This document shows, piece after piece, positions 36,613 to 45,457 of a stretch of 64,000 bases of DNA; within the stretch, counting starts at the first letter, position 1, and every line of letters begins with the position of its first letter. The notes beneath the pieces are model-generated. The model saw nothing but the letters and a program-made list of their open reading frames with translations. It made no database searches and was not told the origin of the DNA. Source of the stretch: Candidatus Pelagibacter sp. (lineage in GTDB: Bacteria; Pseudomonadota; Alphaproteobacteria; Pelagibacterales; Pelagibacteraceae). A program made the translations under genes and the position numbers. The DNA is taken from NCBI GenBank assembly GCA_028408795.1, contig JAOOLP010000004.1, positions 1 through 64,000 of the forward strand, given 5' to 3'.

Positions 36613-37863
36613 TTATCTAAAATTTTTAAAACTAATTCTATATATCCCTTTTTTGTCTGCTGAAATATAGATATTTCCTTTTTTATCTTCAAAAAGTCTA
36701 TTTTGTTCATCCGTAACAAAATGTCTAAGAACAAGATCTCCTAAAGATATTTTTTCAATTGAATTAACTTTGTTAAGTTCTTCGTTTAAAAGAAAAATAA
36801 TTATTGAGTAACCTTTTCTTAAATTATTGCCGTACAAAGAGAGTGCTAAAAGACAAGGTTTTTTATAATAATTATTTAATACACTTGGGCACGTATTTAA
36901 ACTAGATATTCCAATTGAGGGCACAAAGGCAAATAAAGGTTCTTCAAAGCCATTTTTTTTATGATTTATTTTATAGGATGTTCCGTCACCACCATTATCT
37001 TTTAAATAATTAGTGCCATAAGAAACTTTCGGCCACCCATAATTTTTTCCTTTAATTACTAAATTAAGTTCGTCTCCACCTTTAGGGCCGTGTTCAACAT
37101 TAAATATTTTTTCATTTAAAATAGTTAATCCTTGCGGCACTCTGTGACCTTGAGAAAACACGCCAATATCAAGTGTTGTTTTATTAGTAATAGCCTCTTT
37201 TAGCTCTTGCTTATCGATCTCTAATATTTTTCCAAATTTAGATGAATTATCTTGTGCTAATGAGCTATTTTTACTTGCGTGCTTTTCTGGTGTTCCCAGA
37301 CTAAATAATATCTTGTCTTCTAAATGTACATTTGAACTACCAAGACCATTAAAATCATTATTTTTTGCTAACTCAGGTAAACACTTAGTTCTAAATAATT
37401 CTTGTTTAGTTTCAATCAATATTAATGAAGCGAAAAAACAATCTTTTTCATTTGAAGATATCAAAGCTATTCTTTTGCCTTCAATAGAAATAATAGTTTT
37501 AATACCACCGTTTCTCTGTAAGGTGAAATATTCAGGTAAATCTAATTTTTTAGGATTTAAATTTTTTATTAAATTTCCTGTTTGTGTAAAAATCTCCAAA
37601 TTTTTTATATCAAAATTATCTTCTTGGTTTATTATAAAGGCTGTTTTGCCTTTGATACTTAATATTTTTTTTACCTCTAAATTAAATGAGTTTGCTTGAA
37701 TACTTGTTGAGTCTTCATCAACTACGCTAACATCTGCTAATTGTTCTTTTTTAAAAAAACTCTTAATTTTTTCAACTTTTTCTGGATTTTCGAAAGTCCA
37801 AACTATTGTAAATAATATTGAAATTAGCCACAATAAAATTATCAAAATATTTCTTAGGGACAT
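36613..37863 (-). CDS. PQQ-dependent sugar dehydrogenase-like protein (GSDH/sorbosone dehydrogenase fold)
   Basis: N-terminal membrane anchor or uncleaved signal (residues 4-22, LRNILIILLWLISILFTIVW), then a periplasmic beta-propeller. Hallmarks are GVFSQGHRVPQGLTI, HGPKGGDELNLVIKGKNYGWP and SIGISSLNTCPS, as in soluble aldose sugar dehydrogenases. The HGP-x-G-G-D-E-x-N block is the typical family signature. The usual N-terminal catalytic His region is less clear than in biochemically known members, so activity and cofactor are uncertain. 416 aa. Confidence 0.8.
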   Translation of the reverse strand: MSLRNILIILLWLISILFTIVWTFENPEKVEKIKSFFKKEQLADVSVVDEDSTSIQANSFNLEVKKILSIKGKTAFIINQEDNFDIKNLEIFTQTGNLIKNLNPKKLDLPEYFTLQRNGGIKTIISIEGKRIALISSNEKDCFFASLILIETKQELFRTKCLPELAKNNDFNGLGSSNVHLEDKILFSLGTPEKHASKNSSLAQDNSSKFGKILEIDKQELKEAITNKTTLDIGVFSQGHRVPQGLTILNEKIFNVEHGPKGGDELNLVIKGKNYGWPKVSYGTNYLKDNGGDGTSYKINHKKNGFEEPLFAFVPSIGISSLNTCPSVLNNYYKKPCLLALSLYGNNLRKGYSIIIFLLNEELNKVNSIEKISLGDLVLRHFVTDEQNRLFEDKKGNIYISADKKGIYRISFKNFR

Positions 37864-37865
37864 TT

Positions 37866-38513
37866 TTAAATTATAAGTTTTGCAAATCTATTCTCAATTA
37901 TCGATAGTTTAATATTATTTATTTTTGTAAAATCATCAATTGCATTCTTAACTTCTTTTATCAAGCTCTCCTCACCATAATCGTCACATAATATGACTTT
38001 ATTCTTATTTTTTAAGTTCTTATAAATTATTTCTAGATCATTCAGCACAGTCTTATAGCTATGTCCCCCATCAAGAAATACAAAATCAATTGATGATAAA
38101 TCAATCTTTTTTAAAACTTCGTTGGTATCTCCAGCTATTAACTGAACATTTTTTTCATATTTTTGTAAAAATTTTTTATTACTTTCTAAGGAATTTAAAT
38201 TTTCTTTAAGTATATAGTTGTAATAAATGTTCTTTAATGGATTTGAAAACTTTTGGTTTTTTAAGAAACTTGGCTCTATTTCATCTTTTAAATTTTTTTG
38301 AGAAGTGCCAAATAAATCTACGCCGATATATTTGAATTCATCGCCATGAATTTGATTTAGATAATCACATGTGTTTCTAGCAGTTACTCCACAAAAAACA
38401 CCGATTTCGAGAAAACTTTTTGGTTTATATTTATCTAATTGATCTAGATAAATATTCCCCCATTTGCCTTTTAAACCGGTTTTTCTCCAATATGATTTAT
38501 ATTTGAGAACCAA
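37866..38513 (-). CDS. Class I SAM-dependent methyltransferase (Methyltransf_24/CmcI-like)
   Basis: 215 residues: SFLEIGVFCGVTARNTCDYL is motif I, KYIGVDLFG the second strand, QLIAGDTNEVL the third, and DFVFLDGGHSYKTVLNDLEI the D-G-x-H block seen in cephalosporin hydroxylase/O-methyltransferase-like proteins acting on sugars or small molecules. KVILCDDYG continues the fold. It is wedged between nrdB and the sugar dehydrogenase, 3 bp from each. The substrate is not evident. Confidence 0.78.
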   Translation of the reverse strand: MVLKYKSYWRKTGLKGKWGNIYLDQLDKYKPKSFLEIGVFCGVTARNTCDYLNQIHGDEFKYIGVDLFGTSQKNLKDEIEPSFLKNQKFSNPLKNIYYNYILKENLNSLESNKKFLQKYEKNVQLIAGDTNEVLKKIDLSSIDFVFLDGGHSYKTVLNDLEIIYKNLKNKNKVILCDDYGEESLIKEVKNAIDDFTKINNIKLSIIENRFAKLII

Positions 38514-38516
38514 AGA

Positions 38517-39524
38517 CTAAGCGAATACTTCGCCCCATGTTCCTTTAGTTGATGCTTTAGAGTACTCTGTTGCTCGACCCTCAAAGAAGTTCATGTGTTC
38601 AACTCCATTTAACATCGTGTCCAACCATTTTAATGGATTTTTCTTAACATCGTAAATTGGATTTAGTCCTAATTGCTCAAGTCTTCTGTTACCAATGAAT
38701 CGAATGTATTGTTTAACTTCATCAGCAGTTAATCCTTCTAATGGACCCATTTGAAAAGCTAAATCTATGAACGCGTCTTCGTGTTCTACAATAGTTTTAC
38801 AAGCATCATAGATTTCTTTTTTTAACTTATCATTCCAAATTTGTGGCTCCTCTTTTACAAAATCCTTAAATAATCTGATCATTGAGTTACAATGTAAAGT
38901 TTCATCTCTTACTGACCAGGTAACTATCTGACCCATACCTTTCATTTTGTTGAATCTTGGAAAGTTTAAAAGTATTGCAAAGCTAGCAAAAAGTTGAAGA
39001 CCTTCTGTAAAAGCTGAAAATACTGCCATCGTCATCGCAATATTGTGTTTTGATTTTACATCGAAACCTTGCATGTAATCATATTTATCTTTCATTTCTT
39101 TGTATTGTAAAAAAGCAGAATACTCAGTTTCTGGCATTCCAATAGTATCTAAAAGATGTGAATAAGCAGCAATGTGAACTGTTTCCATAGCAGCGAAAGC
39201 TGTCATCATCATTAAAACCTCAGTGGGTTTGAAAACAGTTGTGTAATGTCTTAAGTAACAATTGTTTACCTCAACATCTGCCTGAGTAAAAAATCTAAAT
39301 ATGTGAGTTAAGAGATTTTTTTCTTCCACTGTCAAATTTTTCTGCCAGTCTCTTACGTCATCACCTAATGGAACTTCCTCTGGTAACCAATGAATTCTTT
39401 GTTGTGTTAACCAAGCATCGTAACACCATGGGTATCTAAATGGTTTATATACTGGGTTTTCTACTAATAAACCCATTTTCTTTGGTTGAATAATTCCTGG
39501 CTTAACTTTTTCTGCTACTGACAT
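38517..39524 (-). CDS. nrdB: Ribonucleoside-diphosphate reductase, beta (radical) subunit
   Basis: Class I R2 protein with the diiron site. Ligands: ADVEVNN (Asp), AAMETVHIAAYSHLL (Glu, His and the radical Tyr in AYSH), FTEGLQLFASF (Glu) and SVRDETLH (Glu, His). The C-terminal tail TWGEVFA should bind the alpha subunit. The radical tyrosine is retained. I chose ATG 39524 because GAGGAG lies 8 nt upstream. GTG 39533 is less likely. Overlaps nrdA by 10 bp. No ATP-cone at the N-terminus. 335 aa. Confidence 0.96.
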   Translation of the reverse strand: MSVAEKVKPGIIQPKKMGLLVENPVYKPFRYPWCYDAWLTQQRIHWLPEEVPLGDDVRDWQKNLTVEEKNLLTHIFRFFTQADVEVNNCYLRHYTTVFKPTEVLMMMTAFAAMETVHIAAYSHLLDTIGMPETEYSAFLQYKEMKDKYDYMQGFDVKSKHNIAMTMAVFSAFTEGLQLFASFAILLNFPRFNKMKGMGQIVTWSVRDETLHCNSMIRLFKDFVKEEPQIWNDKLKKEIYDACKTIVEHEDAFIDLAFQMGPLEGLTADEVKQYIRFIGNRRLEQLGLNPIYDVKKNPLKWLDTMLNGVEHMNFFEGRATEYSKASTKGTWGEVFA

Positions 39525-41464
39525 GATAAACACTCCTCATAGTTGTTGTCTTTATTATTTGATTCATTCGATTTCGAATAAACATTTTTCGTCACATCTG
39601 TTGATGATCCTTCTGCTACATTTTCAGCTCTTTGGATTGATTTTGATCTACAATAGTAAAGGCTTTTTAGTCCTTTTTTCCAAGCTTGAAAATGAATATC
39701 ATGAAGTTCTTTTTTATGTATATCTGCTGGGACAAATACATTAATTGATTGAGCTTGAGAAATATGTGGTGTTCTATCGGCTCCAAGTTCAACGATCCAC
39801 CTTTGATCAATTTCAAAAGCGGTTTTGAATGTGTCTTTTTCATCAGCAGTTAAAAAATCCAAATGCGAAACTGATCCCTGATTAGTTGTTATTGTGGACC
39901 AAATTTCATCTGTATCTTTGTTGTATTTTTGAAGAACTTTTTTCAAATATTTATTTCTAACATTAAAAGAGCCAGACAAAGTTTTATGTGTGTAGCTATT
40001 AGCAGCTATTGGCTCAATACCTGGGGAAGAGCCTCCACAAATAATTGAGATCGATGCTGTTGGTGCTATTGCAGTTTTGTTAGAAAATCTTTCTTTAATT
40101 CCGTATTCAGCTGCGTCGGGACAAGACCCTCTCTCATCAGCTAATATTTTTGAAGCCGAGTCTACTTTTTCCTGAATGTTCTTAAATATTTTTTTGTTCC
40201 ACACTTTACTCATAACAGAGCCAAATGGAATATTTTTTTGCTGAAAATAAGAGTGTAAGCCCATAACACCTAGGCCCACACTTCTCTCTCTCATAGCTGA
40301 ATATTTTGCGTGAGCAAACTCTTCAGGAGCTCTATTAATAAAGTCAGTCATAACGTTATCTAAAAATCTCATAACATCTTCAACAAATTGACTATCATCT
40401 TTCCATTGATCGTAAGTATCAATGTTTAAAGATGAAAGACAACAAACTGCTGTTCTTTGTTTGCCGTCATTATCTGTTCCAGTCGGTAGCGTGATCTCAC
40501 TACATAAATTTGATGTTTTTACTTTTAAGCCTGCTAACTTATGGTGCTGAGGTATCTGTCTATTTACTGTATCAATATAAACTATGTACGGTTCCCCAGT
40601 TTCTATTCTAGCAGTTAGGAGTCTAATCCACAAATTTCTAGCTGGTATAGTAGATTGAACTGTACCATCATAAGGGCTTCTAAGTGCCCATTGTCCATCT
40701 GTTTCAACAGCTCTCATAAAATCGTCAGTAACGAGAACACCGTGATGTAAGTTTAAAGATCTTCTATTTACATCTCCGCCAGTTGGTCTTCTCATTTCTA
40801 TGAATTCCTCGATTTCTGGATGGTCAATTTGTAAGTAACATGCAGCTGAACCTCTTCTTAATGATCCTTGGCTGATTGCTAAGGTTAAGGAGTCCATAAC
40901 TTTTATAAAAGGTATAATTCCAGATGTTTTTCCAACCTTTCCAATTTTTTCACCAATTGATCTTAAATTGCCCCAATAACTTCCTATGCCGCCCCCTCTA
41001 GCAGCTAACCAAACATTTTCTTCCCATAAATTAGTTATACCTTCGAGACTGTCGTTAGCTTCATTTAAAAAACAAGAAATAGGTAAGCCTCTTTCAGTGC
41101 CACCATTTGATAAAACTGGTGTTGCTGGCATAAACCAAAGATTACTAATATAATTGTAAATTCTTTGAGCATGTAAATTATCATCAGCGTAAACACTTGC
41201 CACCCTTGCAAATAAATCTTGAAAACTTTCATTTTGACCAAGGTACCTATCCTGCAAAGTAGCTTTTCCAAAATCGGTTAGGTTTGCATCTCTTGATCTA
41301 TCTATTTTAATTGTTATCCCTTTTTCATTTTGAAAAAGTTCGGTATCTCCTGATAGTGAAAATAAATCCGGTTTTTTAGGCCCGTTATTCTTTAGTTCAT
41401 TTTGGTTTTTATGGCTTATACTGCCGACAGCTTTCTCTATTGCCAATGATACGTTTTTATTCAT
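39515..41464 (-). CDS. nrdA: Ribonucleoside-diphosphate reductase, alpha (catalytic) subunit
   Basis: Class I R1 protein reducing NDPs. Active-site residues can be followed: GLPISCFLNEANDSLEGI (redox Cys), TSNLCSEITLP (thiyl Cys and Glu), TAVCCLSSLNI (partner Cys), SLYYCRS (the Tyr pair of the radical path) and a C-terminal CLSC reductant pair. 649 aa, shorter than the roughly 760-aa E. coli form: the N-terminal 60 residues before LQDRYL show no ATP-cone. Two putative NrdR boxes lie 35-82 bp upstream. Confidence 0.96.
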   Translation of the reverse strand: MNKNVSLAIEKAVGSISHKNQNELKNNGPKKPDLFSLSGDTELFQNEKGITIKIDRSRDANLTDFGKATLQDRYLGQNESFQDLFARVASVYADDNLHAQRIYNYISNLWFMPATPVLSNGGTERGLPISCFLNEANDSLEGITNLWEENVWLAARGGGIGSYWGNLRSIGEKIGKVGKTSGIIPFIKVMDSLTLAISQGSLRRGSAACYLQIDHPEIEEFIEMRRPTGGDVNRRSLNLHHGVLVTDDFMRAVETDGQWALRSPYDGTVQSTIPARNLWIRLLTARIETGEPYIVYIDTVNRQIPQHHKLAGLKVKTSNLCSEITLPTGTDNDGKQRTAVCCLSSLNIDTYDQWKDDSQFVEDVMRFLDNVMTDFINRAPEEFAHAKYSAMRERSVGLGVMGLHSYFQQKNIPFGSVMSKVWNKKIFKNIQEKVDSASKILADERGSCPDAAEYGIKERFSNKTAIAPTASISIICGGSSPGIEPIAANSYTHKTLSGSFNVRNKYLKKVLQKYNKDTDEIWSTITTNQGSVSHLDFLTADEKDTFKTAFEIDQRWIVELGADRTPHISQAQSINVFVPADIHKKELHDIHFQAWKKGLKSLYYCRSKSIQRAENVAEGSSTDVTKNVYSKSNESNNKDNNYEECLSCQ

Positions 41465-41498
41465 TATTTTCCCTATTTTACTTGATTTATTAACAAAA

Positions 41499-41545
41499 CA
41501 ACTACATGTTGTGTTACAGATACGTTAATATACTATATATCATCA
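41499..41545. promoter_or_regulatory. Tandem putative NrdR boxes upstream of nrdAB
   Basis: CAACTACATGTTGTGT (41499-41514) and ATACTATATATCATCA (41530-41545) match the NrdR consensus ACACWATATATWGTGT at about 12 and 11 of 16 positions. Their starts are 31 bp apart, three helical turns, the standard NrdR spacing. They lie 35-82 bp before the nrdA ATG. NrdR represses RNR genes when dATP is high. The nrdR gene itself is not in this window. Confidence 0.65.
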
Positions 41546-41650
41546 AAATCAATAGAACAATATAAGAACATTTCATTAATTTTGCAAGTGGAAAATTTTG
41601 TTAATAAACAATCATCAAGAAAACACTATATTTTTTGATATTAATAGTTA

Positions 41651-43093
41651 ATGAAAATCAATCCAAACGGTTTTAGAGAATATGATGCTAGATGGCTCTT
41701 TGAAAAAGACATTGATATCGAGGGAATCACTAATTTGGGCAAAGGTCTTGGAACTCAAATAATAGCTCATACAAGAAAAAATAATCCAAGAGTGATAGTT
41801 GGTCATGATTATAGGTCATATAGTGAGAAAATTAAAAGAGCATTAATTGAAGGCTTAATATCGACGGGATGTAATGTTGAAGATATTGGTTTGTCTCTTT
41901 CTCCAATGGTTTACTTTGCACAATTTAATTTAAATTCAGATGCAATAGCGATGGTAACAGCAAGTCACAATGAAAATGGTTGGACTGGAGTAAAAATGGG
42001 TATCAAAAAGGGCTTAACACATGCTCCTGAGGAAATGACTGAGCTTAAAGATATAACTCTTAATAATAAATTCAAGTCAGGAAAAGGTAAGATTAAAAAA
42101 ATAGATAACTTTAAAGATGCATATACTCAAGACTTAATAAAAAAAAATAGAATAAAAAAGAAAATAAAGACTGTAGTAGCTTGTGGAAACGGTACTGCTG
42201 GAGTTTTTGCTCCAGATATTTTAAGAGGAATAGGTTGTGAAGTAATAGAATTAGATTGTAAATTGGATTGGTCGTTTCCAAAATATAATCCAAATCCAGA
42301 AGATCTCGAAATGCTACATGCTATTTCTAAAGCTGTAAAAGATAATCAAGCTGACATAGGCTTTGGTTTTGATGGAGATGGAGATAGGTGCGGGGTTATA
42401 GACAATCATGGGAATGAAATATTTTCAGATAAGATAGGTTTACTGATCGCTAGAAATCTATCCGTATCTCATAAGAATTCCAAGTTCATTGTTGATGTAA
42501 AATCCACAGGACTATTTGCAAATGACGATGTTCTTAAAGACAATAAGTGTAAAACAATTTATTGGAAGACAGGTCATTCGCACATTAAAAGAAAAGTAAA
42601 CGTTGAAAAAGCTATAGCAGGTTTTGAAAAAAGTGGTCATTTCTTTTTTAACAAACCGTTAGGATATGGTTACGATGATGGTATTAACTCCGCAATACAA
42701 GTATGCCATCTTTTGGTCAGCGAAGATAAGAAAATGAGTGATATTATTAAAAAATTACCAATTACATATCAAACCCCTACCATGGCACCATTTTGTAAAG
42801 ATGAAGATAAATATAAAGTTGTTGATACTGTTATTAAAGAAATTAAAGACTTGAAACAAAAAAATACAAAAATAGATGGTCAGTTAATTACTAATATATT
42901 AACTGTAAACGGAATAAGATTTTCTTTAGAAGATGGCTCTTGGGGGCTTATAAGAGCTTCGTCTAACAAACCCTCATTAGTGATAGTTACAGAAAGTACT
43001 ACGTCAGATAATAAAAAGAAAAAAATATTTGAATTTATAGATGCATTGCTACAAAAGACTGGGAAAATCGGTGAGTACGATCAAAAAATTTAA
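41651..43093 (+). CDS. Phosphomannomutase/phosphoglucomutase
   Basis: Alpha-D-phosphohexomutase that interconverts hexose 1- and 6-phosphates for surface glycans and nucleotide sugars. The phosphoserine loop is VTASHNENGWTGVKMG, metal loop FGFDGDGDRCGVID, and sugar-binding region AGFEKSGHFFF (E-x-S-G-H). C-terminal domain four has VTESTTSDNK. The N-terminus NPNGFREYDARW is usual for the AlgC/ManB family. 480 aa. Divergent from nrdAB with 186 bp between, and overlapping the end of the TauE gene by 4 bp. Confidence 0.92.
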   Translation: MKINPNGFREYDARWLFEKDIDIEGITNLGKGLGTQIIAHTRKNNPRVIVGHDYRSYSEKIKRALIEGLISTGCNVEDIGLSLSPMVYFAQFNLNSDAIAMVTASHNENGWTGVKMGIKKGLTHAPEEMTELKDITLNNKFKSGKGKIKKIDNFKDAYTQDLIKKNRIKKKIKTVVACGNGTAGVFAPDILRGIGCEVIELDCKLDWSFPKYNPNPEDLEMLHAISKAVKDNQADIGFGFDGDGDRCGVIDNHGNEIFSDKIGLLIARNLSVSHKNSKFIVDVKSTGLFANDDVLKDNKCKTIYWKTGHSHIKRKVNVEKAIAGFEKSGHFFFNKPLGYGYDDGINSAIQVCHLLVSEDKKMSDIIKKLPITYQTPTMAPFCKDEDKYKVVDTVIKEIKDLKQKNTKIDGQLITNILTVNGIRFSLEDGSWGLIRASSNKPSLVIVTESTTSDNKKKKIFEFIDALLQKTGKIGEYDQKI

Positions 43094-43920
43094 AGTTTAA
43101 AATACTCGTATAAAAATCTAGTTCCAATAACAACCAAGAATAAACCAAAATATTTTGTCATTTTCTTTTTATTTATTCTATGGCTGGCTTTAGCTCCTAA
43201 CCTAGCCATGAAAGCTGTGATTGGAAAAAATATTAAAAAAGCTGGTATATTTAAGAAACCAATACTTAAAGGTAGATTTACGTTTAGATAAGAACCAGAA
43301 ATCAAGAAGCCTACTGCTCCAAATAAAGCTATTATAAAACCAATAGCGGCTGCACTTCCTATGGCTTTGTTAATAGGGTAGCCGAAGAATTTTAAGATTG
43401 GAACATTCATTACTGCTCCTCCTATGCCCATTGGAGCTGAAATAAATCCACTTATAATTCCTGATAATCCTTTAGCTAATAAACCCATTTTAATCTCAAG
43501 TTTTTCCTCTTTTTCTTTAAGGAATAATAAATAAAAAGCTAAAATGTAAACAACAACTGTAAAAAATAAAATTAAAGGTTTGGTTTTTAAACTTGCTGCT
43601 AAAATCGTTCCTAAAATTACTCCAGTAGCAACAAAAAAACCGTAACCTTTTACAATCCCAAAATCTACTGCTTTGTGTTGGTGATGTGTTGAGACGGAAA
43701 CAATCGAAGTAGGAATAATTATTCCAAAAGATGTTCCTACTGCTAAGTGCATTAAGTAAGCTGGTTCAATTCCAGAAGCGCTAAAAATATAAAATAAAAT
43801 AGGAACCGTAATCAATCCTCCACCAATCCCAAACAATCCCGCAGCAAATCCTGCTGGAATTGCTGTGATTATCATTATAAAGATTAAATAAATAATTTCT
43901 GATTGAGAAAGAATATCCAA
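43090..43920 (-). CDS. TauE/SafE-family membrane exporter
   Basis: 276-residue inner membrane protein with about eight helices arranged as two related halves. Glycine-rich signatures GFAAGLFGIGGGLITVPIL near the start and GFISAPMGIGGAVMNVPIL in the second half are the twin TauE repeats. Family members export sulfite, sulfoacetate or other organic anions produced by sulfonate catabolism. No sulfonate genes are adjacent, so the cargo is open. Last gene of the rpoZ-dusA-tauE string, 2 bp after dusA. Confidence 0.9.
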   Translation of the reverse strand: MDILSQSEIIYLIFIMIITAIPAGFAAGLFGIGGGLITVPILFYIFSASGIEPAYLMHLAVGTSFGIIIPTSIVSVSTHHQHKAVDFGIVKGYGFFVATGVILGTILAASLKTKPLILFFTVVVYILAFYLLFLKEKEEKLEIKMGLLAKGLSGIISGFISAPMGIGGAVMNVPILKFFGYPINKAIGSAAAIGFIIALFGAVGFLISGSYLNVNLPLSIGFLNIPAFLIFFPITAFMARLGAKASHRINKKKMTKYFGLFLVVIGTRFLYEYFKL

Positions 43921-43922
43921 AA

Positions 43923-44906
43923 TTATCTTTCTAGCGATACAGGATTTGTTTTTTTAACCTGATCCATAATGTGATTTACTTTTTGAAGGTCTGCATCTCT
44001 TATACACATATTTTTTGAGAGATATTGTTTCCAAACTCTTGATCCGTTTTGTCCATGAAACAAGCCAACTGTATGTCGCATGATATGATTTAATTGAGTG
44101 CCTTTAGAAGTTTCCTCTTGTATATATGGTATCAATTTTTCCATCACTTCTGATCTTGAGGGAACTTTTTCATTATTAAAAATTTCTTTTTCAATTTCAG
44201 CTAAAAAATAAGGTGAGTGATAAATAGCTCTACCAATCATTACACCATCTACTTTCTGTAGATGGTCTTTAATTTCGTTAGTTGTTTTAATTCCTCCATT
44301 AATTATAATTTCATCGTTTTTAAAATGATTTTTAAGTTTATAAACAAAATCATATTTTAGAGGTGGTATATTTAAATTTTCTTTGGGACTTAATTTTTTT
44401 AATAAAGCTTTTCTAGCATGTATAATAAATTTTTGAGAACCTGCGTCTTTAGTTGTTTTGATAAATGATTTTAAAAAATTAAAGTCCTCAATATCGTTGT
44501 AACCAATTCTTGTTTTAATTGTTATTGGTAAATCAGTTGCTTTAGACATTGACTCTATGCATCTGGCTACAAGGTCAGGTTCTTGCATTAAGCACGCTCC
44601 AAATTTATTTTTTTGAACTTTTTTACTTGGACAACCTAGATTTAAATTAATTCCTTGGTAACCATAATCTTCGGAAATTTTACAAGCCTCTGCCAATTCT
44701 TTTTGATTTGATCCTCCAACTTGGAGTATTACTGGATTTGTAATTTTTTTAAATGATAATAATTTATCTCTATTCCCTCTTACGATTGCATTAGCTACGA
44801 TCATCTCGGTATAAAGATGAATGTTTTTACTAATAAGGCTTAAGAAATATATCTCGTGCTTATCAGTGCAATCCATCATAGGTGCTACTGAAACCGTCTT
44901 TATCAT
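43923..44906 (-). CDS. dusA: tRNA-dihydrouridine synthase, DusA type
   Basis: Flavin enzyme reducing uridine 20 of tRNA. TIM barrel start SVAPMMDCTDKHEIYFLSL (DusA signature A-P-M-M-D-x-T-D), then YTEMIVANAIVRG, PVILQVGGSNQKELAEA, GINLNLGCPSKKVQKNKFGACLM with the catalytic Cys, KTRIGYND and MIGRAIYHSPYFL. 327 aa is normal. It lies 3 bp after rpoZ. Confidence 0.94.
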   Translation of the reverse strand: MIKTVSVAPMMDCTDKHEIYFLSLISKNIHLYTEMIVANAIVRGNRDKLLSFKKITNPVILQVGGSNQKELAEACKISEDYGYQGINLNLGCPSKKVQKNKFGACLMQEPDLVARCIESMSKATDLPITIKTRIGYNDIEDFNFLKSFIKTTKDAGSQKFIIHARKALLKKLSPKENLNIPPLKYDFVYKLKNHFKNDEIIINGGIKTTNEIKDHLQKVDGVMIGRAIYHSPYFLAEIEKEIFNNEKVPSRSEVMEKLIPYIQEETSKGTQLNHIMRHTVGLFHGQNGSRVWKQYLSKNMCIRDADLQKVNHIMDQVKKTNPVSLER

Positions 44907-44909
44907 AAT

Positions 44910-45419
44910 TTATTCTGATTTGTTTTCTTCTTCTTTTGGAACTTCTTCTTTTAATTCTAAAGGAGATTCTTCCTTGTCTAAATTTTCTTCTTTAATCTCT
45001 GGCTGTTCGGATTTTAATTCTGAAATAGCCTCTTTAGCTAAGTTGCTTTCCTCTTGTTTTTTAACTTCTGGAATTCTTCTCGTTCTTTTTGATGGTAAAA
45101 TTGCTACTCCACTCTTGGAAATTTGACCTTTATACAAGTTTTCAAAATCATCATTTGTCTCTTCTTCGATTTCCTCTTGTTGCTCGGCTTCATCTGGTTC
45201 TTTACGTAATCTTTTAATAGAACTTTCCTCAAGTTCTTTGACTGAAATTTTTCCATCACCAATTTCTCTTAAAGATATAATTGTTCTTTTATCATTGTCT
45301 TCTTCTACAAGCATTGGTGCACCAGCGTTTAATTGGACAGTTCTTTCTTTAGCCAATAACACTAAATCATACTGATTATCAATTTTTTTTAAACAATCTT
45401 CTACGGTAATTCTTGCCAT
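44910..45419 (-). CDS. rpoZ: RNA polymerase omega subunit with long acidic C-terminal tail
   Basis: Residues 1-60 are the omega fold: MARITVEDCLKKIDNQYDLVLLAKERTVQLNAG, then KRTIISLREIGDGKIS. The remaining 110 residues are low-complexity, Glu/Lys/Pro-rich and almost certainly disordered, for example EAEQQEEIEEETNDDFENL and EEVPKEEENKSE. 169 aa against about 90 in E. coli and 110-140 in many alphaproteobacteria. Omega helps assemble the polymerase and, with the stringent pathway, binds ppGpp. The role of the tail is unknown. Confidence 0.93.
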   Translation of the reverse strand: MARITVEDCLKKIDNQYDLVLLAKERTVQLNAGAPMLVEEDNDKRTIISLREIGDGKISVKELEESSIKRLRKEPDEAEQQEEIEEETNDDFENLYKGQISKSGVAILPSKRTRRIPEVKKQEESNLAKEAISELKSEQPEIKEENLDKEESPLELKEEVPKEEENKSE

Positions 45420-45457
45420 GATGGTGAGTATATATTCAAATAATCTAAATAAATCAA

